Shown: positions 8,614 through 17,006 of the stretch, piece by piece
Layout of the letters: every line of letters starts with the position of its first letter
How positions within the stretch are numbered: the stretch's first letter is position 1
From: an uncultured Fulvivirga sp.
Lineage (GTDB): Bacteria > Bacteroidota > Bacteroidia > Cytophagales > Cyclobacteriaceae
DNA length: 64,000 nt
Direction: 5' to 3'
Assembly (NCBI GenBank): GCA_947500555.1
Contig: CANMSE010000001.1
Location: 124,001-188,000 of the forward strand
Translations under genes and position numbers: made by a program
The notes under the pieces: model-generated
Told to the model about the DNA's origin: nothing
The model's input: only the letters and a program-made list of their open reading frames with translations
Databases searched by the model: none

Positions 8614-11169
8614 ATGAATAAATTTTTAATAGTATTATTTTCTTTGTGTTCAACTGAGGCTTACTGCCAGTTAGACCTCACTTATTATCTTCCGGCTGGA
8701 GTTAAATTTGATACTCAAATGCCTACTCCTAAAGACATTATAGGGCACGAGGTTGGTGAATGGCACATAAGCCATGACAAGTTGATTAGCTATATGAAGG
8801 AAGTGTCAGAAGCTTCTGACAGAATAAAATTTGTTGAAATAGGCAGAACTTTTGAGAATCGGCCTCAACTCAATTTAATAATAACGTCACCAAAAAATCA
8901 TGGGAATCTTGAGTCGCTCAAAAAACAACATCTACAACTTTCTGACCCAGCTCAATCTGGAGAATTAGATTTGAGTAATATGCCGGCTGTAGCATATCTG
9001 GGATATAGTATTCATGGCAACGAACCCAGTGGAAGTAATGCCGCGCTTTTGGTGGCTTACTATTTGGCTGCTGCTCAAGGGAATCAAATAGAAAAACTTC
9101 TCGAGGAAACCATTATCCTTCTTGATCCAAGCTATAACCCTGACGGGCTTAATCGATTCGCTAATTATGTCAACGCTAATAAGAGCAATAATCAATATGA
9201 CGACCCTAACAATCTTGAACTAAATGAACCATGGCCTCGAGGCAGGACTAATCATTATTGGTTTGATTTGAATAGGGATTGGTTATTTACTCAGCTACCA
9301 GAGTCTCAGAACAGAGTAAAACAATTTCAGGAATGGAAGCCCAACTTTCTCACTGATCATCACGAAATGGGCAGCAACAATACCTATTTTTTTCAACCAG
9401 GAATTCCTTCGAGGAATAATCCAAACACTCCAAAGGAAGTATATCGTCTTACAAATAAGCTGGGAAAATTTCATGCGGCAGCATTAGATAGCATTGGATC
9501 ATTATACTATACACAAGAAAGTTTTGATGATTACTACTTTGGCAAAGGTTCTACTTACCCAGATATTAATGGCAGTGTCGGTATTTTATTTGAACAGGCT
9601 AGTTCGAGAGGACATGCCAGAGAAACCGATCATGGTATTCTTACCTTTCCTTTTGCTATTCGTAATCAATTCAATACCACATTATCATCACTCAAAGGCC
9701 TTAATGTCTTGCGTGAAGATTTTTTAAAGTATCAAAGAAAATTTTACCAAGATGCACTTAGTCAAGCTCAAAGCAACGCTGTTAAAGGCTTAGTGTTTGC
9801 CTCAAAAGATAAATCCAGAAATTATCACCTCGCTGAAATTCTTAACCGGCATAAAATTGAAGTATTTCATGCCTCGGGGCCGCAAAAAATTCAGGGTGAA
9901 AATTATGAAGGTGATGAAATCTTTGTTGTCCCTTCTGAAAATGAAAAAAGTAGGTTGATCAAAACAATGTTTGAAACAAACACTACTTTTCAAGATAGCC
10001 TATTCTATGATGTTTCTACATGGACACTGCCTTTATCATTTAACACCAAGTATGAATGGAAAAATGTTAGAGAGATAAAAGAGCTCCTAGGTAGTCCATT
10101 TAAAAATAATGATCGTCCTAAGGGTCAACTTATCGGAGGAACCTCTAATTATGCTTACGCTTTTGAATGGAAAGATTATTATGCCCCTAAATTATTAAAC
10201 AAGTTACTAAGTAAAGATTTCAAAGTTAAAGTCGCTCACGAAGCCTTTAAATCATCTGGTCATAGTTTTCCTAAAGGCAGTATCCTCATTCCAGTAAGTA
10301 TCCAGAAATGGTCGCCCGATTATATAGCCGAAAGCATTCAAGCAATGATTTCTGACACAGGAGTAGACGTTTATTCTCTTAACTCAGGTCTTAATTATGA
10401 AACTTATAGTTTAGGTAGTCCTACTTTCAAAATGCTGGAGAAACCGTCCATAGCAATGTTGGTTGGCGATGGTGTTCGTTCATATGATGCTGGTGAAGTA
10501 TGGCATCTATTTGATCAAAGGTTTGATATTGAAATGGCAATGTTACCAACCAATCGATTAAACAATATTTCATTAGAGCGATACAACACATTAATATTGG
10601 TGAATGGTTTTTATTCCAACCTTGGACCGGCCTTTTCAGAAAAGTTAAAGAATTGGGTACAAAATGGTGGTACAATAGTCGCCTCTCAAGGAGCTTTAAA
10701 ATATCTAAAAAAAATAGGCCTTGGTAAATTTGAATTTGTAACCAGAGAAAAACAAGACTCCATTGTAGTGAGAGCGTATGGCGATATTGATGAATATGAT
10801 GGGGCTCAAAATATAGGGGGAGCTATATTCAATACTAAAGTTGATCTGACTAACCCATTGTTTTATGGATACTCATCAGAAAACATTCCTATTTTTAGAA
10901 ATACTGAGGATTTCATGTTAAAAGCTAGTGGGAGCTACTCCAATCCTATGGTATACACAGACAATCCATTATTGAGTGGTTATATCTCTAATGAAAATTT
11001 GAATTTATTGAAAAATTCATCTGGTGTGGGCATATCTTCTTTTGGCAAGGGAAAAATTATTGGTTTTACTGATAATCTGAACTTTCGAGCAATTTGGTAT
11101 GGTACAAACAAAATTTTTATGAATGCTATCTTTTTTGGAAGAGATCTTAACCGTAAAGCAGATAGGTAG
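8614..11169 (+). CDS. Secreted M14-family zinc carboxypeptidase with C-terminal amidotransferase-like domain
   Basis: An 851-residue exported metallopeptidase. I place the start at the ATG at 8614 because a clear signal peptide begins there (cleavage near EAYCQ); an in-frame TTG at 8581 would only add an implausible leader. The M14 zinc site is visible: H134 and E137 in SIHGNEPSG, and the distal histidine in TDHHEMG near 249. The substrate-binding NPDG segment lies at about 175 and the likely catalytic glutamate in ILFEQASSRGH near 325. The C-terminal half, about 500 onward, resembles the class I glutamine-amidotransferase-like fold often fused in Bacteroidota M14 proteins; it shows no obvious catalytic cysteine. 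Probably degrades peptides in the periplasm or outside the cell. It stands alone, divergent from the TonB receptor. Confidence 0.9.
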   Translation: MNKFLIVLFSLCSTEAYCQLDLTYYLPAGVKFDTQMPTPKDIIGHEVGEWHISHDKLISYMKEVSEASDRIKFVEIGRTFENRPQLNLIITSPKNHGNLESLKKQHLQLSDPAQSGELDLSNMPAVAYLGYSIHGNEPSGSNAALLVAYYLAAAQGNQIEKLLEETIILLDPSYNPDGLNRFANYVNANKSNNQYDDPNNLELNEPWPRGRTNHYWFDLNRDWLFTQLPESQNRVKQFQEWKPNFLTDHHEMGSNNTYFFQPGIPSRNNPNTPKEVYRLTNKLGKFHAAALDSIGSLYYTQESFDDYYFGKGSTYPDINGSVGILFEQASSRGHARETDHGILTFPFAIRNQFNTTLSSLKGLNVLREDFLKYQRKFYQDALSQAQSNAVKGLVFASKDKSRNYHLAEILNRHKIEVFHASGPQKIQGENYEGDEIFVVPSENEKSRLIKTMFETNTTFQDSLFYDVSTWTLPLSFNTKYEWKNVREIKELLGSPFKNNDRPKGQLIGGTSNYAYAFEWKDYYAPKLLNKLLSKDFKVKVAHEAFKSSGHSFPKGSILIPVSIQKWSPDYIAESIQAMISDTGVDVYSLNSGLNYETYSLGSPTFKMLEKPSIAMLVGDGVRSYDAGEVWHLFDQRFDIEMAMLPTNRLNNISLERYNTLILVNGFYSNLGPAFSEKLKNWVQNGGTIVASQGALKYLKKIGLGKFEFVTREKQDSIVVRAYGDIDEYDGAQNIGGAIFNTKVDLTNPLFYGYSSENIPIFRNTEDFMLKASGSYSNPMVYTDNPLLSGYISNENLNLLKNSSGVGISSFGKGKIIGFTDNLNFRAIWYGTNKIFMNAIFFGRDLNRKADR

Positions 11170-11230
11170 CTATTTTATCTCAATGCAATGATTAAATTGT
11201 AATTTGATCTGTTTTAAGTGTACTTTGGCA

Positions 11231-11238
11231 TAGTTTTG
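11231..11238 (+). promoter_or_regulatory. TAnnTTTG -7-like element for the DUF4783 gene
   Basis: TAGTTTTG matches the Bacteroidota -7 consensus and lies 25 bases before the ATG at 11264. No well-spaced -33 TTTG or TTG is seen, so the call rests on the -7 box alone. Confidence 0.4.
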
Positions 11239-11263
11239 GTCATTGATGACGGCATATTTAAGT

Positions 11264-11659
11264 ATGAAAAAAAACAAATACATAGTGCTAATTGGCTTAT
11301 TTATATTGTCCATATCTTCTGCTTTTGGTCAAAAAGAAACTATTGAAGATGTCAGAAATGCTATAAAAACGGGCAGTTCAAAAGAATTGGCAAAACACAT
11401 AAGTTCAACTGTTGACGTAACCTTGGATGAAAGTATTCAGTCTTACAGCAGAACTCAGGCAGAATACGTTTTTAAGGATTTTTTTAAAAATAATCCACCA
11501 TCCAGTTTTACTATCGTTCACCAAGGCTCTTCTAAGGGAGGCTTGCCTTATGCTATCGGTCAGTATTTAAGTAATGGAGATACATATAGGGTTTGGATGC
11601 GTATTAAAAATGCGGGGGAGCGGTACTTAATACATGAAATTTCATTTATCAAAGAATAG
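11264..11659 (+). CDS. DUF4783 secreted protein
   Basis: 131 residues from the ATG at 11264. That start gives a clean signal peptide (MKKNKYIVLI, cleavage near AFGQ), whereas an upstream ATG at 11246 would place eight extra residues before it. The mature part (EDVRNAIKTGSSKELAKH and the RVWMRIKNAGERY segment) has the cystatin/NTF2-like layout of DUF4783, which is common in Bacteroidota. Function is unknown. It sits 31 bases before nadC in the same direction, a neighbourhood I believe is conserved in the phylum, so the two are probably co-transcribed. Confidence 0.8.
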   Translation: MKKNKYIVLIGLFILSISSAFGQKETIEDVRNAIKTGSSKELAKHISSTVDVTLDESIQSYSRTQAEYVFKDFFKNNPPSSFTIVHQGSSKGGLPYAIGQYLSNGDTYRVWMRIKNAGERYLIHEISFIKE

Positions 11660-11690
11660 AAACTACTTCTTGCATAATTAATTCCATAAC

Positions 11691-12545
11691 ATGTCTTTAG
11701 GGTATTTATCAGATAGGGCTATCAAGTCATTTATCAAATCGGCTTTAAATGAAGATATAGGAGATGGTGATCACTCTTCTTTAGCTTCAATACCAAAAAA
11801 TAAAACTAGCCAAGCCCATCTTCTCATAAAGGATGACGGAATATTAGCTGGAGTGAAAATGGCCGAGCACATATTCAATCAATTTGATCCTGATCTCCAA
11901 ATAAAAATTAAGATGAACGATGGAGACCAAATGCAGGTAGGAGATGTTGCCTTTGAAGTTACAGGATCCGCTCAATCAATTCTTTCTACAGAAAGGCTTG
12001 TACTCAATTGCATGCAACGTATGAGTGGTATTGCGACTTATACTAACTTTCTCTGTTCATTAATAAAGCATAGTGGAGCTAAACTACTTGATACCAGAAA
12101 GACCACTCCCAATTTTAGAATTGCCGAAAAATGGGCTGTAGCAATAGGTGGAGGGAAAAACCATCGTTTTGGACTTTATGATATGATCATGTTGAAAGAT
12201 AATCATATAGACTATGCTGGTGGCATTGAAAAGGCTGTGGTAGAAACAAAAAAATATTTAAAGAAGTTAGATAAGCAGCTACCTATAGAAGTTGAAACTC
12301 GAAACCTTGACGAAGTAAAACAAGCCGTTGAGGCTGCCGTGGATATTATTATGCTTGATAATATGATGCCATCAACAATGCGAGAGGCCATGCAAATAAT
12401 TAATGGGAAGAGTAAAGTAGAAGCTAGCGGTGGCATTACTGAAATGAATATAGCAGAAGTGGCGGAATGTGGCGTAGACTTTATCTCCATCGGTGCTTTG
12501 ACGCATTCTGCCAATTCTAAGGATATGAGTTTGAAGGCATTTTGA
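11691..12545 (+). CDS. nadC: Nicotinate-nucleotide pyrophosphorylase (carboxylating)
   Basis: Converts quinolinate and phosphoribosyl pyrophosphate to nicotinate mononucleotide, CO2 and pyrophosphate in de novo NAD synthesis. The 284-residue length is usual. Key family segments are present: EDIGDGDHSS near the N-terminus, LNCMQRMSGIAT, DTRKTTPNFR with the substrate-binding Arg and Lys, GGGKNHRFGL, MLKDNHI, and EVETRN, followed by the C-terminal ASGGI phosphate-binding loop. It follows the DUF4783 gene and precedes a YcxB-like membrane gene. No nadA or nadB lies in the window. Confidence 0.97.
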   Translation: MSLGYLSDRAIKSFIKSALNEDIGDGDHSSLASIPKNKTSQAHLLIKDDGILAGVKMAEHIFNQFDPDLQIKIKMNDGDQMQVGDVAFEVTGSAQSILSTERLVLNCMQRMSGIATYTNFLCSLIKHSGAKLLDTRKTTPNFRIAEKWAVAIGGGKNHRFGLYDMIMLKDNHIDYAGGIEKAVVETKKYLKKLDKQLPIEVETRNLDEVKQAVEAAVDIIMLDNMMPSTMREAMQIINGKSKVEASGGITEMNIAEVAECGVDFISIGALTHSANSKDMSLKAF

Positions 12546-12593
12546 GTCTTTAAATTTTCCACTATCTATAAAACTTATGTAGACCTAATCTTT

Positions 12594-12601
12594 TAAGTTT
12601 G
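12594..12601 (+). promoter_or_regulatory. TAnnTTTG -7-like element before the YcxB-like gene
   Basis: TAAGTTTG lies 36 bases before the ATG at 12638, in the 92-base gap after nadC. It matches the -7 consensus; no convincing -33 element is seen. Confidence 0.4.
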
Positions 12602-12637
12602 CACCTCAAATTTTATTCACCCGAATAGTTCAATCAA

Positions 12638-13111
12638 ATGATTGTTAAAACAAAAAAGTACAAGTTAGAAAGTAGTACATATATTAAAATGGCACTAATA
12701 AGTGTTTTGAAGCAACAGTGGTGGGTATCCCTAATAGTATTGGCAATTTGTGCTGGTTACCTTTGGATTGACAATGTTTGGTGGTTCATAGGAGCAGGAA
12801 TTGGTGTTGTTCTATATTTGTTATTCTGGCTTATTCAATTTGCCGGTGTTACTCAACTAGATCAAACAAAGATGCTGTTTGAGAAACTCGCTTATGAAAT
12901 AAGCAGCCAGCAAGTGCTTATTAAACTGAATAACAAGCAAGGCATGCCTTTAAAGTGGGATCAAATAAAAAGAGGGAAAATTGGTAAAAACTACTTGTTA
13001 TTGGTTGTTAACAAAGCCCAAATAATTCACCTTCCTTTTAAAGTTTTTAACTCTGATAATGAACGAAAATTTGTAGAGAGTATCATGAAACGCAAAGGCC
13101 TCGTTAAATAA
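12638..13111 (+). CDS. YcxB-like two-helix membrane protein
   Basis: 157 residues with two adjacent membrane helices at about 28-44 and 48-66, followed by a soluble C-terminal domain. The layout (two helices, then a domain ending with a conserved 'straight into membrane protein, short PH-like sheet' such as WDQIKRGKIGKNYLLLVV) resembles the YcxB-like C-terminal family. Function is unknown. Its stop is three bases before recX, so the two are translationally close and probably form one transcript. Confidence 0.6.
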   Translation: MIVKTKKYKLESSTYIKMALISVLKQQWWVSLIVLAICAGYLWIDNVWWFIGAGIGVVLYLLFWLIQFAGVTQLDQTKMLFEKLAYEISSQQVLIKLNNKQGMPLKWDQIKRGKIGKNYLLLVVNKAQIIHLPFKVFNSDNERKFVESIMKRKGLVK

Positions 13112-13114
13112 TTT

Positions 13115-13597
13115 ATGTTTTCTGAAGAATATCAGAAACCCCGAAAGAAATTAGATCAAAAAACAGCTAAGCTCAAAGCTGCAGATTTCTGTGCTTACCA
13201 GGAACGCTCCCAACAAGAAGTTCGGGACAAATTGTATTCCTATGGTTTGCATAAAGCAGAAGTAGAAGATACTATAAGTCAGTTAATAACTGAGAATTTC
13301 ATCAATGAAGAACGGTTTGCGATAGCATATGTAGGTGGTAAATTCAGGTTAAAAAAATGGGGTAGAAAAAAGATACTTAATGGCCTGAAATACCACAAGG
13401 TTTCAAACTACTGCTTAAATAAGGCGTTTGCTCAAATAGAAGATGAAGAATATAAGCAGACGATACTTGAGTTGATAGAGAAAAAAATCGACTCCATTTC
13501 AGAAGAAAACGAATTTAGGCGTAACAATAAGGTTGTACAGTACCTTATGCAAAAAGGTTTTGAAACCGATATAGTTTGGGCATTATTAAAGAAATAA
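13115..13597 (+). CDS. recX: Regulatory protein RecX
   Basis: 160 residues of three-helix repeats typical of RecX, which binds RecA filaments and limits recombinase activity. The first repeat shows ADFCAYQERSQQEVRDKL, the second the ENFINEERFAIAYV motif followed by GRKKI, and the third ends with MQKGFETDIVW. No recA is adjacent, so regulation with recA cannot be seen here. It starts three bases after the YcxB-like gene. Confidence 0.92.
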   Translation: MFSEEYQKPRKKLDQKTAKLKAADFCAYQERSQQEVRDKLYSYGLHKAEVEDTISQLITENFINEERFAIAYVGGKFRLKKWGRKKILNGLKYHKVSNYCLNKAFAQIEDEEYKQTILELIEKKIDSISEENEFRRNNKVVQYLMQKGFETDIVWALLKK

Positions 13598-13670
13598 TAT
13601 CAGTGTATTCTAGCTGACATTGATAGCAGCTGAAACAACTTAAAATGCGCTTTTTAAGTAAACACTAATT

Positions 13671-14120
13671 ATGAAATACTTATTAGTTTCCATTTTAACA
13701 TTTTCCTGTACCATTGTTAATGCTCAAAAAGCAATATCCGAAAATTTTAATATCAAAAAGGGTGTGGCAATTGAAGGCTACGATCCAGTGAGCTACTTTA
13801 AAAATAACCCCAAAGAAGGCAGTAATAAGTGGCAAGTCGAGCATAACAGTATTACTTACTATTTTTCTAGTGAGAGTAACTTAGAGGAGTTTAGGTCAAA
13901 TCCAGATAAGTATGAGCCTAAGTACGGTGGTTGGTGTGCATATGCAATGGGTGACACAGGAGAAAAGGTTAAAATTGATCCTGATACATACAAAATTATT
14001 AATGGCAAGCTCTATCTATTCTACAATTTTTGGGGGACCAATACATTAACTCTTTGGAATAAGAGTGAAGTTATTCTAAAACCAAAAGCAGACAACAACT
14101 GGTCTGACTATTTGAACTAA
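13671..14120 (+). CDS. Secreted YHS-domain protein
   Basis: 149 residues with a signal peptide (cleavage near VNAQK) and a YHS-like core at about 30-100: AIEGYDPVSYF, a paired ITYYFSSESNLEEF and DKYEPKYGGWCAYAMG. The tyrosine/histidine/serine-type region and the Cys in GGWCA suggest a metal-binding or heavy-metal-linked role, as in YHS proteins generally. The last part (DPDTYKIINGKLYLFYN) is the usual extension in Bacteroidota copies. It is followed after 32 bases by the DinB gene, which has its own -7-like element. Confidence 0.85.
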   Translation: MKYLLVSILTFSCTIVNAQKAISENFNIKKGVAIEGYDPVSYFKNNPKEGSNKWQVEHNSITYYFSSESNLEEFRSNPDKYEPKYGGWCAYAMGDTGEKVKIDPDTYKIINGKLYLFYNFWGTNTLTLWNKSEVILKPKADNNWSDYLN

Positions 14121-14139
14121 TTCAGATTTAGAATTTAAT

Positions 14140-14147
14140 TATATTTG
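14140..14147 (+). promoter_or_regulatory. TAnnTTTG -7-like element immediately before the DinB gene
   Basis: TATATTTG ends five bases before the ATG at 14153. A start of transcription 5-8 bases downstream would give a leaderless or nearly leaderless message. Confidence 0.5.
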
Positions 14148-14152
14148 CCGCA

Positions 14153-14668
14153 ATGAAATTAAATGAAGCTTGTAAGGATATTCTGATGCAGTTAGACACT
14201 GTAATTAAAGATATCAATGAAGACGATTTTGTGAAGCCTATTCCTTCTCTCAATAAATCAACAATTGGCCAGCACATAAGACACACTCTTGAGTTTTTTA
14301 TGTGCCTGATGAATAATATTAGTACTGGTGAGATCAACTATGATAAAAGAGATCATGACAAAGTGATTGAAACTGACAGGTTCATCGCCAGTGCTATGGT
14401 CAAACAGTTAATTGTTTTTTTAAACGAGGTGAAAGAAGATGTATCTTTGAATTTAGATGCAAGTTATAGTTTACAAGATGATGACTCTACGGTAATTAAG
14501 ACTAATTTATTTAGAGAGCTTGCTTACAATATAGAACATGCTATCCACCATATGGCAATTATTAAAATTGGTATTAAAGAAATAGCTCCTTATGTAAAGC
14601 TACCATCTCATTTTGGTATTGCGGTTTCTACGATCAAATATCAACAACGGCTACCTATTACGAAGTAG
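14153..14668 (+). CDS. DinB-family putative metal-dependent transferase
   Basis: 171 residues of four-helix bundle with the histidine pattern of the DinB/YfiT superfamily: STIGQHIRH (H41, H44) in helix 2 and EHAIHHMAI near residue 138. Members bind a divalent metal through three histidines and include thiol-dependent S-transferases such as bacillithiol transferases. The true substrate is unknown. Five bases separate its stop from the next gene, an ATP-grasp ligase, which in turn overlaps a LysE exporter. That makes this the first gene of a coupled three-gene cassette. Confidence 0.82.
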   Translation: MKLNEACKDILMQLDTVIKDINEDDFVKPIPSLNKSTIGQHIRHTLEFFMCLMNNISTGEINYDKRDHDKVIETDRFIASAMVKQLIVFLNEVKEDVSLNLDASYSLQDDDSTVIKTNLFRELAYNIEHAIHHMAIIKIGIKEIAPYVKLPSHFGIAVSTIKYQQRLPITK

Positions 14669-14673
14669 CAATA

Positions 14674-15711
14674 ATGAATTTTCTGAGATCTATTTGGAGA
14701 AGTGATTTTCTGATTAAGCTTCGTAGTTGGGAGTACTGGCCCTTCTTGGTTGTCTATTGGCCAATCTTTATTTACTGGATTTGGTTATCGATAAGGGCTA
14801 AATCTTTCTTTTACTTCTCCGCTTCTAATCCCGGAATAGAAAATGGGGGAATGTTAGGTGAATCTAAGATCAAAATTCTTGATAAGATACCTGAGGGTCT
14901 GAAACCAAAATCAAAACTAATTGAACCGGAGCAATCCTTTTCATCAGTTGCCAACCTTGCAAAAGAGGAATTTGAGTTTCCGTTCATTTGTAAGCCCGAC
15001 ATTGGTGAGCGAGGTTGGAGAGTAGAAAAAATCAATAATGAAGCTGAATTTGAGGAATACCATGTTCATTCAAAGACTGAATATATTATTCAAGAGTTTT
15101 TAACAGAAAAAATAGAAATGGGCATTTTCTATTACAGATATCCTAATGAAAATAAGGGCATTGTTAGTTCAATTGTTGTTAAGGAGATGCTCACTCTTAC
15201 TGGGGATGGCCATTCCACATTAAAAGAACTTATTCTCAATAATGACCGGTCCAAATTACAATGGAGTGTGCTCAAACATAAATACTCTTCTCAATTAGAA
15301 ACCATCTTATCTAAAAACCAACAAATTGAATTAGTAGCTATTGGAAATCACTCTAGAGGCACCAAGTTTCTGAATGGCAATTACTTGATTAATCAAGATT
15401 TAAACGAAGTATTCGATGAAATAAGCCAGCACATAGATGGCTTCTATTTTGGCCGTTTTGATATTAAAGTAGGTAGTCATGAAAATTTGTATTCAGGGAA
15501 AGTAAAAATCATGGAACTGAATGGAGCAGGTTCAGAACCAGCACATATCTACGATCCTAAACACTCACTCATCAGTGCATACAAAGTAATATTCCACCAT
15601 TGGAAAGTACTTTATAAAATAAGCGTTATCAATCATAAAAGAGGAGTTCCATACATGACTTTTTATGAAGCTTTAAAAGAGTATAAGAAAATAAAATCTA
15701 TCGAAAAATGA
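14674..15711 (+). CDS. Membrane-anchored ATP-grasp ligase, D-alanine:D-alanine-ligase-like fold
   Basis: 345 residues. A hydrophobic N-terminal segment (about 22-42, rich in Trp and Tyr) probably anchors it in the inner membrane. The ATP-grasp core begins at about 100: K107 in FICKPDIGERGW is the expected nucleotide-binding lysine; YIIQEFL is the hinge strand near 137; the metal site is FGRFDIKV plus MELNGAGSEP near 280-300. Members ligate a carboxylate to an amine or thiol using ATP. Homologues I recall in Bacteroidota are often called D-alanine-D-alanine ligase, but murein ddl is usually cytosolic and lacks this anchor, so I do not assign that function. It overlaps the LysE gene by four bases (ATGA). 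Confidence 0.75.
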   Translation: MNFLRSIWRSDFLIKLRSWEYWPFLVVYWPIFIYWIWLSIRAKSFFYFSASNPGIENGGMLGESKIKILDKIPEGLKPKSKLIEPEQSFSSVANLAKEEFEFPFICKPDIGERGWRVEKINNEAEFEEYHVHSKTEYIIQEFLTEKIEMGIFYYRYPNENKGIVSSIVVKEMLTLTGDGHSTLKELILNNDRSKLQWSVLKHKYSSQLETILSKNQQIELVAIGNHSRGTKFLNGNYLINQDLNEVFDEISQHIDGFYFGRFDIKVGSHENLYSGKVKIMELNGAGSEPAHIYDPKHSLISAYKVIFHHWKVLYKISVINHKRGVPYMTFYEALKEYKKIKSIEK

Positions 15712-16325
15712 TTGCCATTTTCTTCATTGCCTTTGTATTTAGTTATGTAGGTTCAATCCCACCTGGCGCTATTAATATAAGTGTAGCTCAACTGGCTGCT
15801 GAAAATAAGATAATTAGTGCCATACGTTTCAGTTTGGCAGCCGCAATAGTAGAATTTCCTTACGTGATAATTGCAGTAATATTTAGCGACTGGTTATTGT
15901 CCTCAGAGTTGATAATTACCAATATAAAACTAATAGCAGCAAGCGTTATGATAATCTTAGGAATCATAAACACCTTCTCATATTTCAAAACGAAAAGTAA
16001 GGGTTACTCAGAGCTCCCTAGCAAAAGTGGGTTTAGACGCGGACTTGTTATAAGTATATTTAACCCCCTTGCTATTCCATTCTGGATTGGTGTAACAGCC
16101 TATATTTTAAATATGGGCTGGGTATCGATTGATACCAATTGGACTATCTTCATTTATGCACTTGGTGTATCCGCAGGCACTTTCGCCTTACTAGCCACAT
16201 TGATCTATTTATCAAGAGTAATGAAATGGTCAATTCAGAATAAAGGTCTTGCCAAATTGATCCCTGCGGTTATATTCTATATTTTGGGATTATATGCACT
16301 GTTTCAACTGTTTTATAATGGTTGA
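15708..16325 (+). CDS. LysE-family amino-acid exporter
   Basis: 205 residues with six likely membrane helices. The N-terminal SYVGSIPPGAINISV is the LysE/RhtB signature (Pro-Pro-Gly then small residues), and FNPLAIPFWIG in the middle is the second hallmark. Members export basic or neutral amino acids or related metabolites with the proton gradient. The ATG overlaps the ATP-grasp stop, so it is likely translated by coupling. Its 3' end overlaps the convergent DUF4230 gene by 13 bases. The cargo may be the product of the upstream ligase, which is inference only. Confidence 0.85.
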   Translation: MIAIFFIAFVFSYVGSIPPGAINISVAQLAAENKIISAIRFSLAAAIVEFPYVIIAVIFSDWLLSSELIITNIKLIAASVMIILGIINTFSYFKTKSKGYSELPSKSGFRRGLVISIFNPLAIPFWIGVTAYILNMGWVSIDTNWTIFIYALGVSAGTFALLATLIYLSRVMKWSIQNKGLAKLIPAVIFYILGLYALFQLFYNG

Positions 16326-16939
16326 TCTAATTCAATATTATCTGGTTTTTTAGAAAATACAACTTTTTTACCCGTCATCTTTTCCAAAATAGGTGAAAGA
16401 ATAAGCGCTGCATTAGTATTTGTATTATCAATAATTCCTGAATTAAGAGCGGCAGTTTTAATCTCGCTTTCGGCTGCCTCGTATGCTTTCCTGACAAATT
16501 CCTTCTCATCTATCAAGGGATTAGTTTGTAACGAATAAATTCTTGTTTTAGCCAAGTCCAGTTTGTAATAACAAAGCTCGGGCTTAGGTAATTGAATGAA
16601 CAATGTATCGCCCTTCAAGGCAATATCCTTATCCTCTATTTTAGTTAAATCGATACAGCCAGTGGCTTCCCCAATGCTGATTAAAGCAATTTTACTGTCA
16701 GGTCCCAGTTTAAAAATCTTAAGGTACTCAGGACTTATTTTCTTTAATTCTGTAATCTCCTTGAAATTATATTTGACTAATTCGAGCTTACCTATACTTT
16801 CTATTTCTTTGAGAATTGTCTGATTCGTAATGATCACTTCCTTCGATCCTACTAAATTATCTTTGTTCCATAACCAAAGTATAACGACTATTAGTCCGAG
16901 CCATGGTAGTATTTGTAATAGTTGAATAAGTCTTTTCAT
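16313..16939 (-). CDS. DUF4230 membrane-anchored protein
   Basis: 208 residues from the ATG at 16939; the frame also has a GTG two codons upstream but the ATG gives the usual MKRLIQ start. One N-terminal membrane helix (about 5-24) is followed by a domain with LELVKYNFKEI, ALISIGEATGCIDLTKI and the LPKPELCYYKLD segment that I recognise as DUF4230. The C-terminal region contains a helical stretch (KAYEAAESEIKTAALNSG) resembling coiled coils of the family. Function is unknown. It converges on the LysE gene, and both stops overlap. Confidence 0.8.
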   Translation of the reverse strand: MKRLIQLLQILPWLGLIVVILWLWNKDNLVGSKEVIITNQTILKEIESIGKLELVKYNFKEITELKKISPEYLKIFKLGPDSKIALISIGEATGCIDLTKIEDKDIALKGDTLFIQLPKPELCYYKLDLAKTRIYSLQTNPLIDEKEFVRKAYEAAESEIKTAALNSGIIDNTNTNAALILSPILEKMTGKKVVFSKKPDNIELDQPL

Positions 16940-17006
16940 AGGCACAATTTACACATCATTTTTACTTATGAAATAGCTTTAACACCATTTTAGTATCTTT
17001 CTGCTT

